Origin: Blastocystis hominis
Taxonomy: Eukaryota > Sar > Bigyra > Opalinata > Blastocystidae
NCBI RefSeq assembly: GCF_000151665.1
Contig: NW_013171831.1
Location: 124,001 to 188,000, forward strand
Direction: 5' to 3'
Length of the DNA stretch: 64,000 nucleotides
Numbering within the stretch: the stretch's first letter is position 1; each line of letters starts with the position of its first letter. Position numbers and translations under genes: made by a program. Of the stretch, positions 33,566 to 44,701 are shown piece after piece. The notes below the pieces were generated by a model. The model was given only the letters and a program-made list of their open reading frames with translations, searched no databases and was not told the origin of the DNA.

Positions 33566-33739
33566 CTAAATATAGTAGGATTTGTCTCTTGAAAATGAGC
33601 ACCTGGAAAAAGCGCGACGACATGCAAGGTTCTCTGGCTGTTTCCTAGAAAAGAGGTTTTCTCGTCCGATTATTCATTTCTTGTATGTTTCTGTTTTAAC
33701 GGATATGGTTCTTATGGTTTAGGATTAAAATAGGATAAG

Positions 33740-35525
33740 ATGCTGGTACTGTTCGAAACTCCTGGAGGATATGCTTTATTTAAGGTCCTGGATGAGGGAA
33801 AGATTGAAGACGCTGCTTCTGTGTTTCAACAATTCGAAACTCCTGAGAAGGCCAATTCTGTGTTTGCCTTGTAGTTTGTTGCGTTAGTGTGTAGATTGAA
33901 ACTGGTAAACTTCCAGAGATTCAAGGATACGACTGAAGTTGTTCCTTTGTACGCATCTGACTTGTAGGCTCTTGCTGCCGCCTCTGCGATGGTGGATGGC
34001 TCTCTCGATGATTCTCTCCGCAAATTCTTAAAGAAATCTATTGTCAAGGCCTCCCTCAAGGATAAGCTTGCCGTTGCCGATCCCAAGCTTGCAGGTCTGA
34101 TTAAAGAAGAGTTGGACATCAAATGTGTCAACAACACAGGTATTAACGAGCTCATGCGAGGCATTCGTAACCAGATGAATGCTCTCATCGATTCGGTGAC
34201 TCCGAAGGACATGCATGCGATGATCCTGGGTCTTTCTCACAGCCTGGGTCGCTACAAGCTGAAGTTCAGCGCGGACAAGGTGGACACGATGATTGTGCAG
34301 GCGATCAGTCTGCTGGACGAGCTGGACAAGGAGATCAACATCTACGCGATGCGTGTGAAAGAGTGGTATGGCTGGCACTTCCCGGAGATGCAGAAGATCG
34401 TGCTGGACAATATCCAATACTGCAAATCGATCCTGAAGATGGGAATTCGTCGCAACGCGCACGACCTCGACTTCTCCGACATCCTCGAGCCCCGTACCCT
34501 TTTCTTTCGTTCGTTCGTTCTCACTCCCAGAAGTCGAAGAAGAGCTCAAGCGCACCGCGCTGATCTCGACCGGTACGGACATCAGCGAGAGCGATCTCCG
34601 CAACATCCAGGAGCTCGCCAACCAAGTCCTCGACCTCGCTGCCTACCGCGTTCAGCTCTACGAATACCTTCAAAACCGCATGCACGCGATCGCGCCCAAT
34701 CTCTCCGTGGTGGTCGGCGAATTGGTCGGCGCGCGGCTCATCGCCCACGCCGGCTCTCTGCTCAATCTCGCCAAGTTCCCTGCGTCCACCGTGCAGATCT
34801 TGGGAGCCGAGAAGGCGCTGTTCCGCGCGTTGAAGACGCGCCATGAGACCCCGAAGTACGGTCTGATCTACCACGCGTCGCTGGTCGGCCAGGCGGCGGC
34901 GAAGCACAAGGGAAAGATCAGCCGCGTGCTGGCCGTAGGAGAGAGGCGAGGGAGTGAGGAGTAGTCGAAAGCGGCGCTGGCGATTCGTGTGGACGCGCTG
35001 AGCGATAAGCCGGACGCCTCGCTGGGAGAGGACGCGCGGATGAAGGTGGAGGATCGGCTGCGACAGCTGGAGGGCGGCGCGATGCGCAGCGCGGCGGGGT
35101 CGAACGCGTAGGGCAGGGGAGGAAGTGCGAGGTGTAGGGCGAGACAGCGCAATACGCCGGCGGAGAGAGTGGAGACAAGAGCGCCGGTGAATCGGGCGAT
35201 CGATTTGAGCAAGATGGAGGAGGAAGAGGAGAAGGAGAAGAAGAAGCCGAAGATGGAGGTGGAGGAGAAGAAGAAGGTGGAGGAAAAGAAGAAGGAGGAG
35301 AAGAAGGAAAAGAAAGACAAGAAGGAGAAGAAGGAAAAGAAAGAGAAGAAAGAAAAGAAGGAAAAGAAGGAAGAGAAGAAGGAGGAGAAGGAGGAGAAGG
35401 AGGATAAAGACAAGAAGGAAAAGCATAAGGAAAAGAAGGAGAAGAAAGATAAGAAGGAGAAGAAAGACAAGAAGGAAAAGCATAAGGACAAGAAGGAGAA
35501 GAAGGATAAAAAGAAGGAAGAATAA
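33740..35525 (+). CDS. NOP58: Box C/D snoRNP core protein NOP58
   Basis: The start is at 33740: [17 protein letters not shown] is the NOP58 N-terminus. The rest matches over its length: coiled-coil and NOSIC region ([40 protein letters not shown]), [10 protein letters not shown], the Nop domain ([53 protein letters not shown]) and a very long C-terminal tail of KKE/KKD repeats (about 35220-35525). NOP58 assembles with NOP56, fibrillarin and the 15.5K protein on box C/D snoRNAs for rRNA 2'-O-methylation. Introns are 29-37 nt. TAA at 35523-35525. No clear TGTTTGTT follows. Confidence 0.96.
35225..35525 (+). repeat. Purine-rich (AAG/GAG)n coding repeat
   Basis: About 300 bp of purines on the plus strand coding for the Lys/Glu tail of NOP58. 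Confidence 0.9.
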
Positions 35526-35606
35526 GACGAACCTTCTCTTCTATTTTAGAGTATTCATTATTCCCTCTTTGTTCGATTCAGGTGGAGTAAGAGCGATTTA
35601 GAAAGC

Positions 35607-36978
35607 ATGAATATTGTCACGAAAGCAGTGCCCTGGGCGAACTGGAGCGAATGGCGATATGTGAAGTCCCTTCTGTATTCGGACGATGTCAGTCTACAGT
35701 GGGAAGGAATTCAAATTGTAAAATCGTGGAAAGGCCGCGCTTCCAACGTTCCTGTGGCTGTTGAGTCTACAGCCACTTTCACGGAGTTTCAAATTAAAAT
35801 GAATGAAGCCTGCAGTATGCCACCCAACTCGGGCGTGGAGTCTCGCATATCTGAGCTGCATTTCGCCTCAGCCCTCGCTATTATCCGAATGGTGAACGGA
35901 ATGATCGACGTCGAGCAGAAGGGACTCTACTCTCGCTCTGTGAACACGGTTGCAGAAGACATTAGCCTTCCTCGCTACTTTGTGGATCTCCGCCATCGCT
36001 GCACTCACTCCGAACTCCCATCGTTTGAAAGAATAAGGGAAGCAGTGAGCAATGCTCGTCTGTGGCTTCTTGAAGCTTACTGGAATGTATTGGCGTGGAT
36101 TCTGAGGAATAATGGCATAGAAGCAAGAAGAATCGCTTCAAGAACATGAAAGCAGTCTTCTCAAGCAACTTAGCCTCATAGCCAAGATTGCTTCATCAAA
36201 CGTGGATCCGTCGATATTCAAACAAAGAGGCGAGATCTCAGACATTCTAAACAACGTGTTTCAATCGACGTCAGTGAGTGACTTCGTGGACATCATCATC
36301 CCCGCCCTTTCCGGCGTTCCCCTTGCCAGTTTCTCCGTGTTTCCCCCTTTTGTGATTCCCAACTTCGATGCAGAGGTGGTGGAGCAATCGCGCTGGGCGG
36401 ATAACTGGTGCAGCATCTTTTTGATCGCAATGAATCGCTGGGATGGTTTTTTCTCCTGGCTTCTCGAGTATTTCCTTCTCACCATCGCCGCGAACGGCGG
36501 GGACGACACAACGCGAAGCTGGCTGATGTGTCTGGTGGATCGAATGATGTCGGGCCGATTTTTGGAGGCGCTCTCGGGCGAGAAGAAGAAGCGAAAGAAA
36601 GACTCGGTGAATGTGGGAGCGATTTTGGGGAAATTGGGGTGCCCGTTGCATCGCTATGTCGAGATTTTGATTCGCTCGCAGCGTCGTGAAGTGGTGGAGT
36701 TCTGCGAGAAAAGTTTCGGAGCTTGTAGCCCGTGCGGAAGGAGGTTCATTGTAGATATGACGCCGAAAGAGAAGGAGCTGCTCGCGCTGCGGAAGGAAAT
36801 GTGCGCGTTGCTGAAGGGAGAGCGAATTCAGCCCAACGAACAGATGAAGGACGAGGAAATGCTGGCGATGGTGAAGTCGCTGGAGGAGCTGGAGAACGAT
36901 CGGCCGAGTCTTTGGATGCAGGGATCGCTGCTGCGAAAAGAGTCGGATTCTCTGCCGATCGGATCGGTTTTGTTTTAG
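35607..36978 (+). CDS. LAS1: Pre-rRNA processing endoribonuclease LAS1
   Basis: The start is at 35607 (MNIVTKAVPWANWSEWRYVK). The N-terminal HEPN domain ends with the RNase motif R-H-x-x-x-H in FVDLRHRCTHSELPSFERIR, followed by WLLEAYW, matching Las1/LAS1L, which cuts ITS2 between 5.8S and large-subunit rRNA together with Grc3/NOL9. A 34-nt intron precedes KQEESLQEHESSL and a 30-nt intron (near 36725) joins KSFGA to YMTPKEKELL. The long C-terminal region is poorly conserved in the family. TAG 36976-36978; TTTGTTTGA lies about 35 nt downstream. Confidence 0.92.
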
Positions 36979-36999
36979 AGAGAGAGAGAGAGAGAGAGT
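36978..36999 (+). repeat. (GA)n microsatellite in the LAS1 3' UTR
   Basis: About ten GA/AG units directly after the LAS1 stop codon. Confidence 0.9.
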
Positions 37000-37101
37000 T
37001 GGAGCCTGGATGTTTTTGTTTGATTATTTTTATAAAAAGTATATTTCGTTGCTTGGTGTGGATTGTTTGAGTGAATAAAGGTGTGTGTACTGATTCGAGC
37101 G

Positions 37102-37109
37102 AACAAACA
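37102..37109 (-). terminator. Poly(A) downstream element TGTTTGTT of eS17
   Basis: Lies 35 nt after the encoded TAA, so the stop is not tail-derived here. Confidence 0.75.
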
Positions 37110-37144
37110 GGGCATGAGCATTGAGGAATCACCCACACATCAAC

Positions 37145-37717
37145 TTAGTTCTGCTGAGATCTTCTGTGACCACGGAATCTTCTGTTTCCGACAGTCTTCA
37201 GTCCGGCAATCTTCACATCCATGGCCTTCAGCATGTCGGCAGTCTCCTGATCAACCTCAATCTGGTCCTTCTCAAGAGCAGACACGGCAGGGATGTAGTC
37301 CAGACGACGCTCTCTCTCCTCCTCCTGGAGCTTCAGGGAGATTCCACGCACAGGTCCTCTCTGAATTCTCTTCATCAGATGCTGGGAGCTAAGATCCGAC
37401 CTCTAACAGCCTACAGTCACATATCCAGCGATCTTGTTGCGCATCTTCTTGGAAGGAAGATCGGCACACTCTGCGACAGACTAGGATGATACGCCATCCA
37501 GACCAATTACTCTTTTGTTGTTCTCGAAGTCCAAAGCCAGCTTCTGGTAGTACTTCTCGACAATAGTAGCAGCAGTTCTCTTGACGGTTTTAGTACGCAC
37601 GCGACCCTAGGCGCTGTTAGTAGGGATATTCAAAAAAGGGCTCGGCCGAATCAAGCTCGCCAAGAAAACGAAGCCACAAAGCCTCCAAATAGCATGTGTG
37701 CACAAGCAGCTTACCAT
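37145..37717 (-). CDS. RPS17: 40S ribosomal protein eS17
   Basis: The first exon is only the ATG (37717-37715), followed by a long intron of about 108 nt. Then [20 protein letters not shown]...[46 protein letters not shown]...[20 protein letters not shown]. The match to eS17 is close; other introns are 30 and 33 nt. eS17 is a small-subunit protein near the beak. The C-terminus ([17 protein letters not shown]) is shorter and different from animal eS17. TAA at 37145-37147; TGTTTGTT on the minus strand at 37109-37102. A 132-bp divergent region separates it from the next gene. Confidence 0.96.
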
Positions 37718-37849
37718 TGTATAGGACTAACGGAATTCCTCAATAAGTATATAACCTCGATCGTTGAATGGACATGATTTACTGGATTACCGCGGGAAAC
37801 CAAGGCAATTGCCACTTTTTCTTTTTTCTTTTGATTGTATCCTACTATT

Positions 37850-38408
37850 ATGAGCAGTAACATTTTATACAAGAGGCCAATATACAGATATGATCCATCT
37901 GTTAGTGGTAAAGTCCTTACTCCTAACCAGTTTTGTTTTTTTGTAGACTCTGTCGATCCCAAAATCCCAACGTGGGTTGAGCTCCCCATACCTCAGTTGT
38001 AGTTTGCACCCTGGAATGAGTGTCCAAGAACTGAAATGTATTACCGATATGCGCTTAAGGGGAGAAAATATATATGTCCAAGTTTCACCAGATTTGATTA
38101 AGTCTATGCAGAATCCTTTACAAAGTACTGTTGTTGAATGTGGTACCAGTACTTGTATGGGTGCTAGTTCTATCGGAACTGCAAGCTCCAAATCTGTTTC
38201 TAGTGATAATGATTCGTGTGCGTCTAATTCTACCAAGTCCACCAGCGAAACTGAGTCCAAATCTGAGAGTCACACCTTTTCCTTTTCTAATCCTCAATTT
38301 TATGATTCCGATGATTTTTCTTGTCGTTATTCTTCTTCGAGTGATTCCTGTAACAATATGGAAGAGATCTCTAGTAACAGTACCCCTTCGATGAGTGACT
38401 CGATGTAA
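37850..38408 (+). CDS. Unrecognised protein with Ser-rich C-terminus
   Basis: The start is at 37850: MSSNILYKRPIYRYDPSVN, a 42-nt intron, then SVDPKIPTWVELPIPQ. A further short intron (about 22 nt, uncertain) or an alternative frame joins to VQELKCITDMRLRGENIYVQ. The second half is a Ser/Asp/Asn-rich low-complexity tail (SVSSDNDSCASNSTKSTSET) with many potential phosphorylation sites, ending TPSMSDSM, TAA 38406-38408. No family is recognised. TTTGTTTATT follows about 25 nt downstream. Confidence 0.6.
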
Positions 38409-38559
38409 ACTCGCCCTCCCTTTAATAACTCCTTTATTTGTTTATTCGTTTATTTGTTTACCAGCTTGATGTTTGTATCTTGTTTGTTTCAAACACGTTA
38501 AGAAGATGAGGAGAATCCAAATAGTATAAAATATACTGGTAATATACTAATACCAGATA

Positions 38560-40703
38560 TTACTGGCTGCATCCACCACTCGTCAGCTCGGTTATCATCG
38601 TTGTGGCGTATAGTCCTTTGCGTAGACAGAAGGAAAGCTTCAAATCGAACGGAGAAGCGACAGCCTGGTTTTCATCAAGGGACTCAATCGCTTCCAAGGT
38701 TTCCACGCCTCCGCACAGTTCGAGGGGCTGCGCAGCAATGCATCGATACGACCCAGGCAGAACAAACTACACATTGGAGAGAGACTTCCTGCTCTACCGG
38801 CGATGAATCCTTCTGAAAACCTTCCATTCCCCAGCCCACCGTCTCTTTTAAGATCCGATCATAGTACTCGCCCACTTCGTTCGAGGGAAGCTTCACATCG
38901 TATCCGCAGAGAGGCAACACAACCTCACGCAAGCAGCCTTCCGAAGCGAGCGAGTCTTCGTGGAGAAATACATCGCCTGGGAGAATTGCTTCGTGGAAGT
39001 GCTGGACTCGCCACTGCAGAACCTTGTTGAAGAGCAGCGATTGGAAGGCTTTGACGTAGAAGGTGAGCTGTTCAGAGGGAATCGCGCGCAGAATGGACAG
39101 GAAAAGCTCGGATTGCTGAGAAGATGGATCGTCGAACTGCTGCTTGAAGTTGTCATAGCCGAATCGATTGATCGTCTGGAATGTTTAGATGCAAAGTGGG
39201 AGCTACGCGAAGAATGGCAAGCAAGACATATGAGGAAATGGAACAGTGTTTAATCGCTCCTTTGATGTCTCCTTCGTGGAACAGCTGAAGAGATTCGATG
39301 GAATTGTCGTCCTGAGTATGAATCGAGAGGATCAAACGAACTGTAAACACGGCGCTGGGCTCCAAGAAGAGACGAACTGCCTTTCCCCATTGCTTTTGGA
39401 GCAGATAACACCCTATTTGGGAAGGAATGCTCGAGGATTCATCTCGCTGTCCAAGTCGTTGCGTTCCAAAATAGTTCACAAATCTTTGTTTCAATTTTCA
39501 TAAAAGTAATTCAAATACCCCAAGCGATTCATCGCTTTCAAGTTTTGAACGCAGTCCTTCCACGAGCAAGAAACGTTTCGCAATGTCAAGATGAATCTGT
39601 TTCCCCATAACTGCCCTATTTCGATTTCTTTCGAAACATACGAGAACCCGCCGACTTCAACATCGCGAAGCTGCGAGCAAGCCGCCAGCAGTTGATCTGC
39701 CGTGATATTGCGGACAGTGCCAAACTGTGTGGTAACGGCCTTTTTATCTTTGATGCCCGCAAAGGCTAAAGCACGCTCGTGGATGTGGAGAAGCTGGCAA
39801 AGACGCGATTTAAGAGAAAAGAGCTCGATGTTCGTTTTCTTGAGTACAAATCGCAGGATTCCATGAAAGGAAACCTCTGTTCGTTTCGAAGGTTCTCTTC
39901 GATTGCGATTTCGTTTCAAACTCTATGTGAAAGGGAGATGTCGACTCTACTCGCTGTGTGGAGAGAACAATACTGGATTGACTGGTAGAGGTATGAATGA
40001 ACGGGTATTTCTTTTTGAAAAATAAGTGCAGTTGACGGCGTTTCTCCTTATCTTCCTGAGGAGGTAATGTGTACATGTGCTTTGAATCATCTTCCTTATC
40101 AAGTCGAGACTGGAGGATAAACTGGAGCACTGAGAGTGCTTCCGATTCTCCAAGCAAACTCTCTAACTCGTCCATGTTTGGATTTCGTTGGATCTCGATC
40201 GATCCAGATCGACTCTGAATGGATATGTAAGGGAACTGGAACTAAATCAAATCAAATAACACAACAAAATGTGTACAGAAAGCTCTTTCAACACATTTGG
40301 AGGCAATTTCTGACCTGATGGGAGAGCAAATTCACGCTTTTCCTCGAACTTGGGAGATTTACACAACAGAGAAAACGATTCGATGCTCTGTCGAAGGGTG
40401 TCAGAATACTCACAGTAGTTATCCACCGCTAATCTTGATATATAATACATGGAACAAACGTTTTGATGGTTCACTTCGGTCTTCGTCAAGCGCAGGAGCC
40501 ATTTCTGGTAACGGAGGTATTTCCGTATCAAATGTGTCGGCCTCGATTTGATTCTCGTCGATTTCATGAACAACAAAGTCAGAAGGACTAAACGGTTCAT
40601 ACTCTTCCAAAACCAAACGTATCCTTGATTAGACACTTCATCTCCTTATACTGCCCAAAATACGATTCATCATCCAGCGAGAATTGAAATAGAGTAGCCA
40701 TGG
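38560..40703 (-). CDS. PUS7: tRNA/mRNA pseudouridine synthase PUS7 (TruD family)
   Basis: The start is at 40703 (MATLFQFSLDDESYFGQYKE). SDFVVHEIDENQ is the TruD N-terminal signature (DFVV-EI). ERALAFAGIKDKKAVTTQFG contains the catalytic region (in TruD the Asp of the G-x-KDK-A-T-Q block). WGNRFILTLRNV, FVNYFGTQRLG and GYDVKLPSNEVGEYY...FVLPGSYRCI follow, and SFCLRKGLYATTMITEL is the conserved end. PUS7 makes pseudouridine 13 in tRNA and sites in mRNA and snRNA. Several introns of about 30 nt; the join between the first exon and RLVLEEYEPFSPSDF is uncertain. TAA 38560-38562. Confidence 0.92.
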
Positions 40704-40830
40704 TCAAGAGTTGAGAAAAATCATAAAATAAAGAGCTGTTTCACGATTGCCAGAAACCTCATTGTACACAGAAATCCACTTTCAAAACCATTTTCATTGG
40801 TTCAGGTTTCCTATTCTAGACTCTATCAAT

Positions 40831-41544
40831 ATGTTTCGTTTGGGTCAGTTTGTCAAACCAGGATCTCTGACACGGAGTTTTTCATCGATGTGTGAATACC
40901 TGCGACCGCTGGCAGTTTCCACTTCGGTACCATTTCTGTCGGCAGGAGTGAATACCTTTTCTCCATTCATACGATCTTTTTCGAAGTCTACAAAGCGATA
41001 CGAGAAGTCTGTAGATTCTGCATTGTTATCGTTATTCTCTAGACAACGGCGCTCACAGTTGTCGACCCAATCAAACAGAAGCAGGCAGAGCTGAATAACG
41101 GTCCGCGCATGGCGTTTACCAAGTCTCGTCCAATGCCAATTCGTACACGCCGTATGGTGCAAATAGCCCGTCTCGTGAACGGAATGCCCGTGACGGACGC
41201 TCTCCAGCAGCTTCGTTTCTGCAACAAGAAGCAATATCCTCTGGACAAGGTGATCCACAACGCGAGCAATTTGATGAGCATTCGCTACGGTCTGCAGCCC
41301 AGCGAGCTCGTGATTTCTTCGATCTGCGTGGGCACGTCCTTCCTGAAGAAGCGTCTGGACATCAAGGGACGAGGCCACATGGGCATGAAGAAACGCTCGT
41401 ACTCGAACGTGTACGTGGTAGTGAAGGAGGGAAAGCCCGAGCTGAGCAAATACGGCGAGAAGCGCCGCGCGGCGAAGCTGGAGAAGCAAGCCCGAATCAA
41501 GCGAGAATTCCGGGAGAAACAGGAGCAGACGATCGAGTTCATTT
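40831..41544 (+). CDS. MRPL22: Mitochondrial ribosomal protein uL22m; stop made by poly(A)
   Basis: The start is at 40831 with a basic Ser-rich presequence (MFRLGQFVKPGSLTRSFSSM) for organelle import. A 32-nt intron (41011-41042) follows. The uL22 fold begins PRMAFTKSRPMPIRTRRMVQ IARLVNGMPV and continues DKVIHNASNLMSIRYGL...CVGTSFLKKRLDIKGRGHMG, where the KGRG/hook region lines the peptide exit tunnel. Its presence indicates an organelle with its own translation. The frame ends ...QEQTIEFI at T41544, 4 nt before TGTTTGTT (41549-41556); without the tail, translation would run about 50 codons further into the convergent gene. Confidence 0.9.
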
Positions 41545-41548
41545 GGAT

Positions 41549-41556
41549 TGTTTGTT
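41549..41556 (+). terminator. Poly(A) downstream element TGTTTGTT
   Basis: Spacer of 4 nt (GGAT) after T41544 of uL22m. Confidence 0.85.
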
Positions 41557-41575
41557 TGAACAAAGAGGAAACTAG

Positions 41576-42284
41576 TTACAGAGTGTGGATGATCGATTCA
41601 ATCGAACCGGATTGGAAACGCGTCATGCGGACATTGCTGCTCTCGAAGACTCGGCCCTTCGAATCACTGCCTGACCACACGACGTAGATCTGCAGATCAC
41701 AGTTTGCGCCATCTTTGTCACAGTCAGCCTTTGTGTTGTAGCAATTCTTCCCACTATAGACATTGTACGTCTCCGTTTTGTCTGTGATCAGAACCAGATC
41801 AGTGCCGTTCTTTAGCACGGAGTTGTCGTAGCAGTTCGTCAGGCAAGTGTTGCAGTTATCATCCCATGCAATGCTTTGCACAACGCCTTTGTCCAACGTG
41901 ATAATGGCAGTCATAATGTTGAAAACGCCATTATTAGCAAGGGATCCAGTATACAGCTTCGGAATCGAGTATTGCGTGATATTGTTCCTTTCGTCGTACG
42001 TTTTTGAAGAAAGTGATAGCTGGACATAGACGTTGTCGGCTTGCTTATCATTGACTGCCTTATACACTAGAGAGTTAAAAACACAAAAAACGGTATGTAC
42101 GTCCTTTATATATGTACCGACCATACTGATCCACCCTCGGGTTAAAAACGGAACGCTCCTTTCCATTAATCGTCATACATAAGTAATGTGGCTGATTAAT
42201 GAGAATATCCTTAGGGCCTTCTATTGTCATGCAGCTGGCCGACAAGCACACAAAGAAAGTGGCAAAGAGTATAAGCTTAAGCAT
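41576..42284 (-). CDS. Secreted Cys-containing protein, unrecognised
   Basis: The start is at 42284 with a clear signal peptide (MLKLILFATFFVCLSASC). One 34-nt intron near 42067-42100 joins QYGRYIYKG to LYKAVNDKQADNVYVQLSLS. The mature part is beta-rich (QYSIPKLYTGSLANNGVFNI; AIITLDKGVVQSIAWDD) with a cluster of Cys (NCNTCLTNCYD; GKNCYNTKADC; GANCDLQ) that would form disulfides. No membrane helix after the signal peptide, so the protein is probably secreted or luminal. The family is unknown. TAA 41576-41578 lies 31 bp from the end of the convergent uL22m. Confidence 0.75.
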
Positions 42285-42762
42285 TTGTTTGATGGAACAA
42301 ATAGCGTGTCCTTTCGATAGAGTATATTTATTTATTTAAGAATTCGACTAATGGCCTGCAGAATGAAGGATCTGGCTTTTCCCAAGATACTGTTTGCAAT
42401 GTGGACAGTAATGGAATCTTTCATATCATGCCTTCGATGATGTAAACACGTCTTTGAGTGAAGGGAGGCAGAGTCCGATCCAAAACAAAGGGGGGAAGAA
42501 GAAAAACAGAGCAATCGAGCAAAAGTATCTATCATGAAGGGTACAAACTAGCTAACGAGGTGATGGATATGACCCAGCTCCCAATACCCTTTTCGTGACC
42601 GTCATCCCTTTTTTCTGGCAAAACGGGCAAATCACAAACATCGATCTACTTCGCACCCATCCTGCTTGTATACTCGCGATCCCACACGAATTCCGTGTTC
42701 GTCATTTTCTCATTTTCTTCTCTCTAAAAAAACGAAAATTACCTTTCTTCTTCTTTATCGAA
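42285..42762. other. Gap without a supported gene
   Basis: About 480 bp between the start of the secreted-protein gene and the 3' element of the CH-LIM gene (both minus strand). Composition is mixed, with a few short ORFs that lack introns, start context or similarity. It may hold a promoter and possibly a small RNA, but I see no box or fold that would support one. Confidence 0.5.
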
Positions 42763-42803
42763 CAAACACTCCATGAAACAAAAACTATCACATCATCCAT
42801 CTA

Positions 42804-43801
42804 CTAATTCGCAGGCGCCTCCAGCTTGAACGCGGGCAGCTTCTTATAGCAGGCCTTGCAATAGGGCTTGTCATCTCTCTCGAACTGCTCTCCCTGCGCG
42901 ATGGAGTGTCCGCACTGCACGCACACGAAGCACAGTTTATGGTAGGACTGTCCGTGGAAGGTGACCATCTCGGCGGGGTACACCGTCTTTCCGCAGGTGG
43001 CGCACTTCACCACCGTGGGTTTGAACAGATCGCGCATCGCCTCCGCGTTCTTGCTCAGCACCGGCGTGTGGCGCTCGTTCTCCTCCACGCGGTACGAGCC
43101 CTTCGCGCTGTACTCCGCCTTGTTCGGACGGGTGCCGTACAGCTGCTCGTAGCACTTCGGGCACAGCGGCTTGTTATTGTGGTCGCAGTAGTCGCCGCCG
43201 CCGATGATGTTGCCGCAGTTCAGGCACTTGAAGCAAAGCTTGTGGTACACTTCGCCCAGAGCGGTGAAGCGCTCAGTGAACATGACTGGCTTGTGGCAGG
43301 TGGGACAGATAGGATTTTCGCTTGTGGTGTCCAGAACCACACGCTCCACCTCGCCCTGGCGGTTGTAGGTCATCTTACCACCAATGAAATAGGGACCCTC
43401 AAACTCTTCCACCGATGCAGAGTATCTTCCCACACTGAGGATACACATGCACACCTTCTTGAAGTTCTTCAGCTCGTACAGATCGTTCACACAGAACAAA
43501 TCCATCTCGGGGCAGCCGATGCTTCGGGCAAAGGAAATGAAAGCGCTAACGTTCTCGCGCTCCAAAAATACAGCACCGTGATTGATCTGAGATTCAAAAA
43601 AGAAGCGTAAACTTACCTTACGAACACTTCCAGGACGAATAATGTTGGCAAGTCTGCAAATAACCTCTCCGTTGCGGAGAGCGTTCTGGAATTCTTCCTC
43701 GTCGTCAGGGAACTGCTCTCCCATAACTTCCTGCATCCAATCACGAGTGACCTACGCCTCAGGAATGCTCAAAAGAGACTACAATCCAATGGTCAGACAT
43801 T
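42804..43801 (-). CDS. CH domain plus two LIM domains protein
   Basis: The start is at 43801 (MSDHWI), a 31-nt intron, then VTRDWMQEVMGEQFPDDEEE...RNGEVICRLANIIRPGSVRK, a 30-nt intron, and INHGAVFLERENVSAFISFA...LKNFKKVCMCILSVGR. This is a calponin-type CH domain (residues ~1-130). Two LIM zinc fingers follow: CPTCHKPVMFTERFTALGEV...CFKCLNCGNIIGGG...KPLCPKCYEQLYG and CATCGKTVYPAEMVTFHG...CFVCVQCGHSIAQG...PYCKACYKKL. All eight metal ligands are visible in each. Such CH-LIM proteins bind and bundle actin. TAG 42804-42806; TGTTTGTT at 42770-42763. Confidence 0.93.
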
Positions 43802-43940
43802 GATCCACAAAAAAAACAAAAGAATATACAGAAAAACTGTGGTTTTCTTACTTAAATAACGGTTCAAATATGTCGGGATGTATATGTATGTCGGAATTCT
43901 TCCCTTTCAACACTATTAGTGTTTAGATAGCGGTATTTAT

Positions 43941-44488
43941 GAGAGTATAGACAACATTTCGTCTAAAAACAAACAAACAATACTATATACACAATGTTTA
44001 TGTATGCGTATGTGCACAGAGTCAAACTATCTACCCAAATATCAACAAATTAACCAAAATGTAAGGAAGATGGTAAAAAACACTTCGAATTACGAGTCAC
44101 CAAATAGGGAACTTTCCCTTGGAAGGATGAAGCCAAAAACGTAAAGGAACTGCGATACGTTCCCACCAGTGCATCACAAGAACCCATAGTCAATAATTCA
44201 TAAAATAATTCTTTTACTATATCGTTTCCCTTCTTTGATTTGAATGCAGAGTCAGAATGAGTTGCTTTTTGAGTGAATGAAAATACCTCATGATTCATTG
44301 TGTTATTCAATATAATTCCTTTTGCAAAATTCGAATCGGAAGCTATATAAATCGACGCTTTTGGATATAGATCGAAGATCGAACATTTCAGAAAAGACAT
44401 GATATCCTTTGTGAACAAGAACGATCGATATTCCACAAAATCCGAGTTTCGATCGCCCATTCGAATATGAAATCCAACGCAAGGCTTA
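43941..44488 (-). pseudogene. Truncated copy of the fucosyltransferase-like gene (3' part only)
   Basis: This block of about 545 bp is nearly identical to 47234-47780, including the 3' flank and its poly(A) element. The coding part starts inside the HIRMGD region (GFHIRMGDRNSDFVEYRSFL) and ends SSLHFG. Upstream of 44488 the similarity stops at once, so the signal anchor, the N-terminal half of the catalytic domain and all introns are absent. The few differences from the full copy include a 4-bp change in an AAAC run. It has no evident promoter or start and is most likely a dead fragment. Confidence 0.85.
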
Positions 44489-44701
44489 TTTCCAATTTGG
44501 TGATTTCCATTGAATGAATAGTTTGTATATATTATTATATAACGGACATAAAATAATACACGTAGATTAATTCTATCAACATATGGTGAGTACAGATAAA
44601 TTGATATAGGACTATAGAATATGTAGTGGTAAACGTGAAATATAACAAACTACTATTACTACTCAACATTATGGATTGCTGCTAAAATCTTCGTGCTAAT
44701 C

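Noticed and set aside
34521-35491. Long Leu- or Ser/Phe-rich minus-strand frames
   Set aside because: Antisense of the Lys/Glu repeat tail of NOP58; the purine repeat gives open frames on the other strand.
42285-42762. Possible box C/D RNA (RTGATG-like words near 42430 and 42560)
   Set aside because: No paired D box (CTGA) or closing stem at the right distance; not enough to call an RNA gene.
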